A stretch of 64,000 bases of DNA from Brachybacterium sp. YJGR34. GTDB taxonomy: Bacteria; Actinomycetota; Actinomycetes; Actinomycetales; Dermabacteraceae. The stretch is from contig NZ_PNFB01000016.1 of assembly GCF_003347015.1 (NCBI RefSeq), positions 1 to 64,000 of the forward strand, written 5' to 3'. The number at the start of each line of letters is the position of its first letter. Position 1 is the stretch's first letter. The translations under genes and the position numbers were made by a program. The notes below the pieces were generated by a model. That model had not been told where the DNA came from. It ran no database searches and saw nothing but the letters and a program-made list of their open reading frames with translations. Shown here piece after piece: positions 16,002 to 24,621 of this stretch.

Positions 16002-17534
16002 TCAGCGGGGCCCGTCGTCGTCGGCCGGATCCGCCCAGTGACCCTGCTCGCGCTCGGCCCGCATCGCCGAGATCCGGTTCATCCGCGCCTCGGTCCGGGC
16101 CCGCTGGTCCTCGCGCTTCTGCTCGCGGGTGGGGCGGTGATCATCCTCGAGCCGCTTGTCGGTGCCGCGCCGGCCCAGCAGCTCGGCGCCGCCGACCATC
16201 GTCGGCTCCCAGTCGAAGACGACCGCGTCGTCGCCGGGGCCGATCAGGACGGTGGAGCCCGCGACGGCGCCGGCCGCGTACAGCTTGTCCTCGACGCCCA
16301 GGCGGGCCAGACGATCGGCGAGGAAGCCGACGGCCTCGTCGTTGGTGAAGTCGGTCTGACGCACCCAGCGCTCGGGCTTGTCGCCGCGCACACGGAAGGC
16401 GGTCTCGCCCTCGTACTGCTCGGTGACCACCCGGAACCCGGTCTCGTCGACCGCCCGCGGGGTGAGCACGATGGGGGCCGCCTCGGGCGCCGGGAGGGCG
16501 GCACGGGCCTGCTCGACCAGCTCGCCGAGGAGGAAGGACAGCTCACGCAGCCCCTTGCGGGAGACGGCCGAGACGTCGAGGATCGGGATCTCGCGCTCGG
16601 CGAGCCGCTCGCGGACCATGTCGGCCATGTCGGCGCCGTCGGGGAGATCGGTCTTGTTCAGGACGATGACCGTGGGGCGCTCCATGAGCGGGACGCGCGT
16701 CTCTGCCTCCTCGTCGAGGCCCGCCGCGTACACGGCCAGCTCGTTCTCGATGATGGCGAGGTCGCTGACCGGGTCACGATCGGACTCGAGGGCCGCGGCG
16801 TCCAGGACGTGCACGATGACGTGGCAGCGTTCGATGTGGCGCAGGAAGTCCAGGCCCAGCCCCTTGCCCTGGCTCGCGCCGGGGATCAGGCCGGGGACGT
16901 CGGCGATGGTGTAGCGGTGCTCGCCGGCCTCGACCACCCCGAGGTTGGGGACCAGGGTGGTGAAGGGATAGTCCGCGATCTTGGGGCGGGCGGCGCTCAT
17001 GGCCGCGATCAGGGAGGACTTCCCGGCGCTGGGGTATCCCACCAGCGCCACGTCCGCCACGGACTTGAGCTCGAGCACCAGGGTGCGCTCCTGCCCGGGC
17101 TCGCCGAGCAGCGCGAAGCCGGGGGCCTTGCGCTTGGTGGAGGCCAGGGCCGCATTGCCGAGCCCGCCGCTGCCGCCGCGAGCGGCGACGAAGCGGGTGC
17201 CGATGCCCATCAGGTCCGCGAGCACCGTGCCGTCCCCGTCGGTGACGACCGTGCCGTCGGGCACCGGCAGGACGAGGTCCTCGCCGCGCGCGCCGTGGCG
17301 CAGGTCCCCCTTGCCGAAGCCGCCGCCGGTGGCCCGCTGATGGGGCCGGTGGTGGTACTCGAGCAGGGTGGTGGTCGAGGCGTCGACCTCGAGGATCACA
17401 TCGCCGCCGCGGCCGCCGTCGGCACCGTCGGGCCCCGCCAGCGGCTTGAACTTCTCGCGGCGGATGGAGGCGGCGCCGTGGCCGCCGGATCCCCCGACGA
17501 CCTGCAGCTGGACGCGGTCGACGAATGTGGCCAT
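16002..17534 (-). CDS. obg: Obg/CgtA ribosome-assembly GTPase
   Basis: Start ATG 17532-17534 gives 510 residues; longer frames upstream run antisense to the rpmA region and are rejected. The order is: glycine-rich Obg fold (1-158; [24 protein letters not shown]), a G domain with G1 GYPSAGKSS near 167, G3 DVPGLIPGA near 212, G4 NKTD near 283 and G5 VSAVSRKG, then a C-terminal OCT domain (about 350-430, [20 protein letters not shown]). A charged Arg/Asp/Glu tail of about 60 residues follows, as in actinobacterial Obg. It assists 50S maturation and couples growth to GTP/ppGpp. A hairpin separates it from rpmA. Confidence 0.95.
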   Translation of the reverse strand: MATFVDRVQLQVVGGSGGHGAASIRREKFKPLAGPDGADGGRGGDVILEVDASTTTLLEYHHRPHQRATGGGFGKGDLRHGARGEDLVLPVPDGTVVTDGDGTVLADLMGIGTRFVAARGGSGGLGNAALASTKRKAPGFALLGEPGQERTLVLELKSVADVALVGYPSAGKSSLIAAMSAARPKIADYPFTTLVPNLGVVEAGEHRYTIADVPGLIPGASQGKGLGLDFLRHIERCHVIVHVLDAAALESDRDPVSDLAIIENELAVYAAGLDEEAETRVPLMERPTVIVLNKTDLPDGADMADMVRERLAEREIPILDVSAVSRKGLRELSFLLGELVEQARAALPAPEAAPIVLTPRAVDETGFRVVTEQYEGETAFRVRGDKPERWVRQTDFTNDEAVGFLADRLARLGVEDKLYAAGAVAGSTVLIGPGDDAVVFDWEPTMVGGAELLGRRGTDKRLEDDHRPTREQKREDQRARTEARMNRISAMRAEREQGHWADPADDDGPR

Positions 17535-17565
17535 GGGTGCTCTCCGAACGTGGTGGTGAGATGCG

Positions 17566-17598
17566 TCGAGGGGCGGAGCGTTCGGCTCCGCCCCTCGA
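17566..17598. terminator. Hairpin between rpmA and obg (attenuator or terminator)
   Basis: A 14-bp perfect stem (arms TCGAGGGGCGGAGC and complement, loop GTTCG). No U tract follows on the minus strand. It sits inside the rplU-rpmA-obg order and may lower obg expression relative to the ribosomal proteins. Confidence 0.7.
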
Positions 17599-17634
17599 TG
17601 AGACGCTGCATGCCCCGGCGTGCGGGGCGAGCGG

Positions 17635-17889
17635 TCAGACCGTCTCGACGATGCTGACCACGCGGCGATCGCGCTTGCGGCCGAACTCCACGGTGCCCGC
17701 GGTGAGCGCGAACAGGGTGTCGTCGTTGCCGCGACCCACGCCGTCGCCGGGGTGGATCTTGGTGCCGCGCTGGCGCACGATGATCTCGCCGGCGCCGACG
17801 GTCTGGCCGCCGAAGCGCTTGACGCCGAGGCGCTGGGCGTTGGAGTCACGCCCGTTCTTGGAGGAGCTGACGCCCTTCTTTGATGCCAT
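17635..17889 (-). CDS. rpmA: Ribosomal protein L27
   Basis: 84 residues with the invariant L27 start [20 protein letters not shown] and [21 protein letters not shown]. This Gly/Ser-Lys-rich N-terminus reaches the peptidyl-transferase centre. It lacks the cleavable Firmicutes-type N-terminal extension. The distance to rplU is 36 bp and a hairpin follows downstream before obg. Confidence 0.98.
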   Translation of the reverse strand: MASKKGVSSSKNGRDSNAQRLGVKRFGGQTVGAGEIIVRQRGTKIHPGDGVGRGNDDTLFALTAGTVEFGRKRDRRVVSIVETV

Positions 17890-17925
17890 CTGGAATCAAT
17901 CCTTGTCTTGTCTCGAAGGGATCGC

Positions 17926-18234
17926 TCAGGCGATGCCCGTGATCTTCAGCTTGGTGAGCTCCTGGCGGTGGCCCTGGCGCTTCTTGTAACCGGTCTTGTT
18001 CTTGTAGCGGAGGATCCGGATCTTGTCGCCGCGGAGGTCCTCGACCTTCTCGGCGGTGACCTTCACCGCGGCCAGCTCGCTCTGGGCGGACGTGACCTTG
18101 TCACCGTCGACCAGCAGCACGGGAGCGAGATCGATGCTGTCGCCCGCCTCGCCTGCCACGCGGTTGATCACGATGGTGTCACCGACCGACACCTTCTCCT
18201 GACGACCGCCTGCGCGGACGATTGCGTACACCAC
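17926..18234 (-). CDS. rplU: Ribosomal protein L21
   Basis: 102 residues from GTG 18232-18234, beginning [20 protein letters not shown] after the start and ending with the L21 signature [23 protein letters not shown]. The protein binds 23S rRNA domain I/VI in the large subunit. It is first in the rplU-rpmA-obg-proB operon. A strong promoter lies about 175 bp upstream, so the mRNA carries a long leader that could hold a regulatory structure. Confidence 0.97.
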   Translation of the reverse strand: MVYAIVRAGGRQEKVSVGDTIVINRVAGEAGDSIDLAPVLLVDGDKVTSAQSELAAVKVTAEKVEDLRGDKIRILRYKNKTGYKKRQGHRQELTKLKITGIA

Positions 18235-18409
18235 GTCACTGCTCCATCTTGTGAATCGGATCTGATCTTCGAGTCGTGCATCCTGCTGGGTGTCACCGCG
18301 GACCTGCGACCGTCAACCGCTGCCTCGCCCCGTGAAGGGATCGGCCGGGAGATGCGGTCGCGCGATGTCCACCTCGGTCACGACATCGGCACGTTCTGCG
18401 CCAAGGAAC

Positions 18410-18438
18410 AGCTTACGATCCCGTGAACGGTCGGTCAA
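18410..18438 (-). promoter_or_regulatory. Sigma-70-type promoter of rplU-rpmA-obg
   Basis: On the minus strand: -35 TTGACC (18433-18438), 17-bp spacer, -10 TAAGCT (18410-18415). Transcription would start about 170 nt before rplU. It is the best -35/-10 match I found in the window outside the TetR region. Confidence 0.7.
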
Positions 18439-18490
18439 CCACCAGAGGCCGTGCGACCTGCGAGAACGCGGTCACACCCTGTGGAACGCG

Positions 18491-21400
18491 TCACCTCTGG
18501 GAGGGGGCGTCCTGCTCCCACTCAGAAGCGGACGAGCCGCCGTCCTGCGCGGGCGCCGTCCCCTCGGCCTCCGGGGCGTCGGCGGCGGGGCTCTCCTGCT
18601 GCTCCGCCGGCGACGCCGACGGCTCCCGGTCGGCCTCGGCCGCGCCGTCGTCCGCCTCGGGGGAGGTCTCGGACGGCGTGTGGCTGCCCGAGGCGGCGGC
18701 GATCGAGGCGATCGTCGCCCGGGCGAGCGCACGGCTGTCCGCGTCGTCCTCGAGACGGTGGACGTCGTCCTGCGATTCCTGCGACGAGGAGTCCTCGGTC
18801 TCCGGGGCCTCCTTCGCGCCACCCCGGGAGCGCCGCCCCCGGCGTCGCGAGGACTTCGAGGACTCGTCCCCGCCGCCGTTCCCGCCGCCGCCGTGGGTGT
18901 GCTCGCCGTCCATGTCGACGACCAGCCCGCGCCCGTGGCAGTGCTCGCAGGGGGCGGAGAAGGTCTCGACCAGGCCCTGGCCCACGCGCTTGCGCGTCAT
19001 CTGGACCAGGCCCAGGGAGGTGACCTCGGCGACCTGATGCTTGGTGCGGTCGCGGCCCAGGCACTCCACCACGCGGCGCAGCACGAGGTCACGGTTGGAC
19101 TCGAGCACCATGTCGATGAAGTCGATGACGATGATGCCGCCGATGTCGCGCAGCCGGAGCTGCCGCACGATCTCCTCGGCCGCCTCGAGGTTGTTCTTGG
19201 TGACGGTCTCCTCGAGGGAGCCGCCGGAGCCGGTGAACTTGCCCGTGTTCACGTCGACCACGGTCATGGCCTCGGTGCGGTCGATCACCAGGGAGCCGCC
19301 CGAGGGCAGGTACACCTTGCGGTCCATCGCCTTGAGCAGCTGCTCCTCGATGCGGTGCTTGGCGAACACGTCCTTGTCGCCGACGTGCTTGGTGACGCGC
19401 TCGAGGAGATCGGGGGCGACCTCCTTGACGTAGGCATGGACGTCGTCGTAGACCGCGCCGCCCTCGACGATCAGGGAGGTGAAGTCCTCGTTGAAGACGT
19501 CGCGCACCACCTTGATCGCGATGTCGGGCTCCTGCGAGAGGGCCACCGGCGCGGACTTCGCCTTCTGCGCCTTCTGGATCCGCTCCCACTGGGAGCGCAG
19601 GCGCTCCACGTCGTGCGTGAGCTCCTCCTCGCTCGCCCCCTCGGCGGCGGTGCGCACGATGACGCCCGCGTCCTCGGGGATGATCTGGCGCATGATCTTC
19701 TTCAGCCGCGAGCGCTCCGTATCGGGCAGCTTGCGGGAGATGCCGGTCATGGAGCCGCCGGGGACGAACACCACGTAACGGCCGGGCAGGGAGATCTGGC
19801 TGGTCAGTCGCGCACCCTTGTGCCCGATCGGGTCCTTGGTGACCTGCACCAGCACGGGGTCGCCGCTCTTGAGCGCGAGCTCGATGCGGCGCGGCTGCCC
19901 CTCGAGGCCCACCGCGTCCCAGTTGACCTCGCCGGCGTAGAGCACGGCGTTGCGGCCCTTGCCGATGTCCACGAAGGCGGCCTCCATGGACGGCAGCACG
20001 TTCTGGACCTTTCCCAGGTAGACGTTCCCGACCATCGACGTCTGCGACTTCTGGGCGACGTAGTGCTCGACGAGCACATCGTCCTCGAGGACGGCGATCT
20101 GGGTGCGCCCGGGACGCTCGCGCACCACCATGGAGCGCTTGACGGACTCGCGGCGGGCCAGGAACTCGGCCTCGGTGATGACGTTGCGGCGACGCCCGGC
20201 GTCGCGACCCTCCCGGCGGCGCTGGCGCTTGGCCTCCAGACGGGTCGAGCCCTTGACGGCCTTGACCTCGTCCCGCGCCTCGCGGACCTTCACCACGGTG
20301 TTGGGCGGATCGTCGGTGGAGCCGCTGCTGTCGTCGCTGCCGCTGCCGCCGGAGCGACGGCGCCGACGCCGGCGCCGCGAGCTCGAGGAGCCGCGATCGG
20401 AGCTGCGGTCCTCGTCCCCCTCGCCTGAGGAGGAGTCCCCCTCGGAGTCCGTCGAGCCGTCCGTGTCCTTCGCGGTGTCCTTCTCGTCCTCGGCCGAGTC
20501 GCCCTCGTCGTCCCCGCGTCCGCGGCCGCGGCGACCGCGGCCACCACGACGACGACGCCGGCGGGAGCCCCCGCCGGAGGACTCGGAGGAGCTCTCCTCG
20601 TCCCTGTCCTCGTCCTCCTCGGAGGTCTCCGGGGACTCCGTCGCGGCCGGGGCGTCGGCCGGAGTGCTCTCCTCGACCGCTCCGCTCTCGCGCTGGGCGG
20701 AGCGGCGCGAGCGGCTCCGGCTGCGGCGGGAGCGGGTCGACTGCTCCTCGTCGCGCCCGGCGTCCTCGGCACCGTCGCCGTCCTCCTCGGCCGGCTCCTC
20801 CTCGACGGCCGCGAAGGAGAGCTCCGCGCTGCCGACCGGGGCGTCCTGCGCCCCGACGGTGGTGCGGGGCTGCGGGGTGGGCGCCTGGAACAGGAGGGAG
20901 GCGAAGTCCATCTGGACCTGCTCCCGGCGGCGGGCGCGGTCGGTGTCCTCCGCGGAGGCGTCCTCGGCGGGCTCGCTCGCCTCGCCCCGCGCGGTGGCCA
21001 GGGCGCGCAGATCGCCGACGACGGGGTTCTCGCCGGTCTCGTCCGCACCCTCGGTGCTCGCGGTCGAGGAGTCCTCCTCCGCGTCCTCCGCGGGCTCGAC
21101 GTCGTCGGTCGCGGCGGTGGCCTCGTCCTGCGGGGCCTGCGCACCGGTGGTCGTCGGGGCGGGGCTCGCCGCGCGCTCCGGGGTGCTCACGGGCTCGGCG
21201 TCCTCGCTGCGGGACTCCTCCGCCTCCGGCTCGGCGGGGGCGGGGATCACGGGGGCTCCGGCGGGGGCCCCGGCACGGCGGCGACGGCGCTTCGCGGCGG
21301 TCGGCGCCGGCGCGGCGGGCTCCTCGGTGCTCGCCTCCTGCGGGGCGACGACGGTGCGCGGCGCCGTCTCCGACTGCGGAGCGATCGGGGGCGGAGTGAA

Positions 21401-21514
21401 CGCCGGCGCTCCGGCCGGCGAGCCGGCGCGTCGCCGCTGCCGGCGGGCCGGAGCGGCCTCCGGCGTGCCGTCCGGGTTCTCGGAGTTCTCGGGAATGCGG
21501 GTGCTGTCAGCCAT
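18491..21514 (-). CDS. rne: Ribonuclease E/G family endoribonuclease with long disordered N-terminal extension
   Basis: Start ATG 21512-21514 is chosen for its AGAAGGAG ribosome-binding site; this gives 1007 residues. Residues 1 to about 430 are disordered, rich in Ala/Pro, acidic runs and Arg clusters, including twice a RRR-AG-PAGAP block. The conserved core follows: S1 domain (GNVYLGKVQNVLPSMEAAFV), a DNase I-like catalytic domain with VVDVNTGKFTGSG and IVIDFIDM supplying the metal-binding aspartates, and the Zn-link CEHCHGRG. A shorter disordered C-tail ends the protein. This order, with scaffold regions on both sides of the core, is typical of actinobacterial RNase E. It drives mRNA decay and rRNA/tRNA processing. 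Confidence 0.93.
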   Translation of the reverse strand: MADSTRIPENSENPDGTPEAAPARRQRRRAGSPAGAPAFTPPPIAPQSETAPRTVVAPQEASTEEPAAPAPTAAKRRRRRAGAPAGAPVIPAPAEPEAEESRSEDAEPVSTPERAASPAPTTTGAQAPQDEATAATDDVEPAEDAEEDSSTASTEGADETGENPVVGDLRALATARGEASEPAEDASAEDTDRARRREQVQMDFASLLFQAPTPQPRTTVGAQDAPVGSAELSFAAVEEEPAEEDGDGAEDAGRDEEQSTRSRRSRSRSRRSAQRESGAVEESTPADAPAATESPETSEEDEDRDEESSSESSGGGSRRRRRRGGRGRRGRGRGDDEGDSAEDEKDTAKDTDGSTDSEGDSSSGEGDEDRSSDRGSSSSRRRRRRRRSGGSGSDDSSGSTDDPPNTVVKVREARDEVKAVKGSTRLEAKRQRRREGRDAGRRRNVITEAEFLARRESVKRSMVVRERPGRTQIAVLEDDVLVEHYVAQKSQTSMVGNVYLGKVQNVLPSMEAAFVDIGKGRNAVLYAGEVNWDAVGLEGQPRRIELALKSGDPVLVQVTKDPIGHKGARLTSQISLPGRYVVFVPGGSMTGISRKLPDTERSRLKKIMRQIIPEDAGVIVRTAAEGASEEELTHDVERLRSQWERIQKAQKAKSAPVALSQEPDIAIKVVRDVFNEDFTSLIVEGGAVYDDVHAYVKEVAPDLLERVTKHVGDKDVFAKHRIEEQLLKAMDRKVYLPSGGSLVIDRTEAMTVVDVNTGKFTGSGGSLEETVTKNNLEAAEEIVRQLRLRDIGGIIVIDFIDMVLESNRDLVLRRVVECLGRDRTKHQVAEVTSLGLVQMTRKRVGQGLVETFSAPCEHCHGRGLVVDMDGEHTHGGGGNGGGDESSKSSRRRGRRSRGGAKEAPETEDSSSQESQDDVHRLEDDADSRALARATIASIAAASGSHTPSETSPEADDGAAEADREPSASPAEQQESPAADAPEAEGTAPAQDGGSSASEWEQDAPSQR

Positions 21515-21961
21515 GCGGCCGTCTCCTTCTGGAGGGCCAGCGCACCCTGACCCCTTCTGGTCATCGTCCCTGGGGACGGAAGTCTCTAGCCCTCGCCGTC
21601 GCGCAGCTCCCCGATGGAAGCGCTGCGATGCCGAGCGAGAGAGCACTGCGGTCGCGGTCGTCCGCGTAGCCGGTGCTCCGACGTCACGACGCCGGGAGGT
21701 TCCCCCACCCGGTACGGAGCGGGAGAGTGCCTCCGCCAGTATGGCACAGCGGGATCTGCCCGCCGGGAGCGACATGCTCCCCGGCAACCTCGCTGATCAG
21801 GGCGGAGCACGGGATCCCACCGGCCGTCCGCGGGGCGCCGTCGCGGACCCGCGGACGCCCCGACATCGCTTTCCGCCGCGTTCCGGGGGACCATGGTCCC
21901 GTCGCAGGACACAGGGGGCCCCTAGGTTTCCTGACAGCGTGTCGTCCATCCGGGAGGATCC
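21515..21961. other. 447-bp divergent intergenic region between rne and cydA
   Basis: No gene is visible. It must hold the promoters of rne (minus) and cydABDC (plus). The rne side carries the SD AGAAGGAG and a possible -10 (TAGAGA, minus strand, 21583-21588), which would give a leader of about 70 nt; RNase E leaders are often autoregulatory. The cydA side holds a perfect 14-bp palindrome at 21887-21900. I saw no convincing Rex-type TTGTGAA/TTCACAA site. Confidence 0.6.
21887..21900. promoter_or_regulatory. Palindrome GGGACCATGGTCCC upstream of cydA
   Basis: A perfect 14-bp palindrome 61 bp before the cydA ATG, in the right place for an operator. Its binding protein is unknown. Confidence 0.4.
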
Positions 21962-23506
21962 ATGGAAGCCCTCGACCTCGCACGGTGGCAGTTCGGCATC
22001 ACCACCGTGTACCACTTCATCTTCGTGCCCCTGTCGATCGGGCTGTCCCTGCTCGTGGCCATCATGCAGACCATGGCGATGCGGGCCCGCGACCCGCTGC
22101 GCAAGGACGCCTGGACGCGGATGACGAAGTTCTTCGGCTCGATGCTGATCGTGAACTTCGGCATCGGCATCGCGACCGGCATCGTCCAGGAGTTCCAGTT
22201 CGGCATGAACTGGTCCGAGTACGCGCGGTACGTGGGCGACGTCTTCGGCGCGCCCCTCGCGCTCGAGGGGCTCGCGGCCTTCTTCCTCGAATCGGTGTTC
22301 CTGGGGCTGTGGATCTTCGGGTGGGGGAAGATGCCCGAGAGGATCCACCTGCTGACCATCTGGGCGGTCGCGATCGGGACCATGCTCTCGGCCTACTTCA
22401 TCATCGCCGCGAACTCCTTCATGCAGCACCCCGTCGGCGCGATGCTCAACCCGGAGACCGGGCGCGCGGAGCTGGATCCGTCCCAGGGCTCGCTCTGGGG
22501 CGTGCTGACGAACATCACCGCGCTCGCGGCCTTCCCCCACGTCATCTCCGGCGCCTGGCTGGTGGCCAGCGCCTTCCTCGTCGGGGTCGCCTCCTGGCAC
22601 ATGGTGAAGCACCATCGGGCCGCCCGCGAGCTCGGCCTGGAGACCGAGGAGGGGGCCGAGCAGGACCGCGCCGCCCGCGACCTCTACCGCCCCACCGTGC
22701 GCTTCGGCGTGATCGCCATGGTGGTCTCCGCCGTGGTGCTCGTGATCTCCGGGGACTTCCAGGCGCAGATCATGTTCAAGCAGCAGCCGATGAAGATGGC
22801 CTCCGCGGAGGCGCTGTGCGAGACCGAGAGCGGAGCACCGTTCTCGATCCTCACCGTCGGCGGGCCCGACGCCTTCGCGACCGACTGCTCCGAGGTCACC
22901 CACCTCATCGAGATCCCCTACCTCACCTCCTTCCTGGCCACCCACACCTTCGACGCCACCCTGCAGGGCGTCGACGATCTCAACGCCCAGTACAAGGAGG
23001 ACTTCGGCGAGACCGTGACCGACGTCCAGGGCAACGAGGTCGCCGTGGACTACCGGCCAAACCTCTTCGTCACCTACTGGTCCTTCCGCCTCATGATCGG
23101 ACTGGCCGCCTTCAGCGGGATCGTCGCGCTGTGGGCGCTGTGGGCGACCCGCCGCGGCCGGACCACCGGGTCGAAGGCCTTCCAATGGTTCACCGTGCTG
23201 GCGATCCCCATGCCCTTCCTGGCGAACTCCGCCGGCTGGGTGTTCACCGAGATCGGGCGCCAGCCATGGGTGGTGCACCCCAATCCGGACGATCCGACGA
23301 TCCGCCTGCTCACCATGCAGGGCGTCTCCGGCAATCCCGGGTGGATGGTCGTGATCTCCCTGGTCGCCTTCACCCTCGTCTACGGCGTGCTGGCGGTGAT
23401 CTGGTTCCGGATGATGCGGCGGGCGGCCCTCAAGGGCGTCCCCCTGGCCCGCCGGGACCCGACGTCCGACGAGCTCGACACCCCCACCCTCTCCTTCGAC
23501 TACTGA
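21962..23506 (+). CDS. cydA: Cytochrome bd ubiquinol/menaquinol oxidase subunit I CydA
   Basis: The 514-residue subunit carries the heme ligand region WQFGITTVYHFIFVPL (His near residue 18, heme b595/d side), GMNWSEYARYVGDVFG-type conserved stretch near 82-97, and the quinol-side GWVFTEIGRQPW near 424-435. About nine membrane helices are visible. With CydB it oxidises menaquinol and reduces O2 to water with high affinity, supporting growth at low oxygen and under cyanide or NO stress. The SD-like GGGAGGAT lies close before the ATG. It leads the cydABDC operon; cydB follows after 19 bp. Confidence 0.95.
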   Translation: MEALDLARWQFGITTVYHFIFVPLSIGLSLLVAIMQTMAMRARDPLRKDAWTRMTKFFGSMLIVNFGIGIATGIVQEFQFGMNWSEYARYVGDVFGAPLALEGLAAFFLESVFLGLWIFGWGKMPERIHLLTIWAVAIGTMLSAYFIIAANSFMQHPVGAMLNPETGRAELDPSQGSLWGVLTNITALAAFPHVISGAWLVASAFLVGVASWHMVKHHRAARELGLETEEGAEQDRAARDLYRPTVRFGVIAMVVSAVVLVISGDFQAQIMFKQQPMKMASAEALCETESGAPFSILTVGGPDAFATDCSEVTHLIEIPYLTSFLATHTFDATLQGVDDLNAQYKEDFGETVTDVQGNEVAVDYRPNLFVTYWSFRLMIGLAAFSGIVALWALWATRRGRTTGSKAFQWFTVLAIPMPFLANSAGWVFTEIGRQPWVVHPNPDDPTIRLLTMQGVSGNPGWMVVISLVAFTLVYGVLAVIWFRMMRRAALKGVPLARRDPTSDELDTPTLSFDY

Positions 23507-23525
23507 GAAGGGATCCGCGCAGATC

Positions 23526-24608
23526 ATGGATGCCATGCTCGACCCCACGGTCCTCCAGACCCTGTGGTTCTCCCTCATCGCCTTCTTCTTCCTGGGCTAC
23601 TTCGTGCTCGAGGGCTTCGACTTCGGCGTGCAGATGAACGTCGCCGCCTTCTGGAAGCGGGGTTCCGGCACCCGCGGCACGATCCTGAGGACCATCGGAC
23701 CGGTCTGGGACGGCAACGAGGTGTGGGTGATCACCGGCGGCGCGCTGCTCTTCGCGGCCTTCCCCGAGTGGTACGCGACCCTGTTCTCCGGCTTCTACCT
23801 CGCCCTGCTGCTGCTCCTGCTGGTGCTGATCGTGCGGGTGTGCGCCTTCAAGTGGCGCGACAAGGTCGACAGCAAGCGGTGGAGGACGTCCTGGGACGTG
23901 GTCCACGTGATCGGCGGCTTCGCCCCCGCGCTGCTGTGGGGCGTCGCCTTCGGCAACATCGTCGCCGGTGTCGAGATCGACGAGAACCGCTGGGTGACCA
24001 CCACCCTGCTCGAGCTGCTGAACCCCTTCGCGCTGCTCTCGGGCGTGGTCTTCGTGCTGCTGTTCTGGCTGCACGGCACCCTGTACCTGACGCTCAAGGT
24101 CGACGGACCGCTGCGCGCGGACGCGCGCCGGCTCGCCGGCGTGCTGGCGTGGCCGACGATCCTCGCCGGCGCCGCCTTCCTGCTGTGGTTCCAGATCGCC
24201 CACTCGAACACCTGGCTGACCCTGATCCCGATCGCGGTCGCGGCCGTGGCGCTGATCGCTGTGGTCCCCCTGAACCGGATGCGCCGGGAGGGCTGGGCCT
24301 TCGGGGCGACCACTGCCGCGATCGCCGGCGCCTCGATCGCGCTGTTCGGCGGCCTGTTCCCCTACGTGCTGCCGGCCACGAACGATCCCGCGCTCTCGCT
24401 GACGGTCCAGAACGCCTCGTCCTCCGCGCACACGCTGACGATCATGCTGGTGGCGCTCGCGATCCTGCTGCCCATCGTCATCGCGTACACGATCTGGACC
24501 TACCTGGTGTTCCGCCACCGGATCACCGACGAGGACGCCCCCGCCCCCGGCTCCGAGCTGCTGGACAAGGCCAAGAAGGGGTACCGGGAGGCCTTCGAGC
24601 AGGAATGA
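23526..24608 (+). CDS. cydB: Cytochrome bd oxidase subunit II CydB
   Basis: The 360-residue membrane protein begins LQTLWFSLIAFFFLGYFVLEGFDFGV (quinol-oxidase subunit II signature, with GFDFG near residue 38). It contains the conserved PVWDGNEVWVITGGALLFAAFP near 59-80 and about eight or nine helices. It pairs with CydA to form the functional oxidase. Length is normal for the family. Its stop is 13 bp before cydD; the four genes read as one operon. Confidence 0.95.
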   Translation: MDAMLDPTVLQTLWFSLIAFFFLGYFVLEGFDFGVQMNVAAFWKRGSGTRGTILRTIGPVWDGNEVWVITGGALLFAAFPEWYATLFSGFYLALLLLLLVLIVRVCAFKWRDKVDSKRWRTSWDVVHVIGGFAPALLWGVAFGNIVAGVEIDENRWVTTTLLELLNPFALLSGVVFVLLFWLHGTLYLTLKVDGPLRADARRLAGVLAWPTILAGAAFLLWFQIAHSNTWLTLIPIAVAAVALIAVVPLNRMRREGWAFGATTAAIAGASIALFGGLFPYVLPATNDPALSLTVQNASSSAHTLTIMLVALAILLPIVIAYTIWTYLVFRHRITDEDAPAPGSELLDKAKKGYREAFEQE

Positions 24609-24621
24609 GCGGATCCACGGA

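Noticed and set aside
21515..21787. N-terminal extension of RNase E to 1098 residues
   Set aside because: The ATG at 21512-21514 has an AGAAGGAG SD, and the upstream part has no family similarity.
18290..22124. Two overlapping long plus-strand frames antisense to RNase E
   Set aside because: They show low-complexity Ser/Arg or Leu/Gly-rich translation and no SD or motif. RNase E on the minus strand explains the sequence fully.
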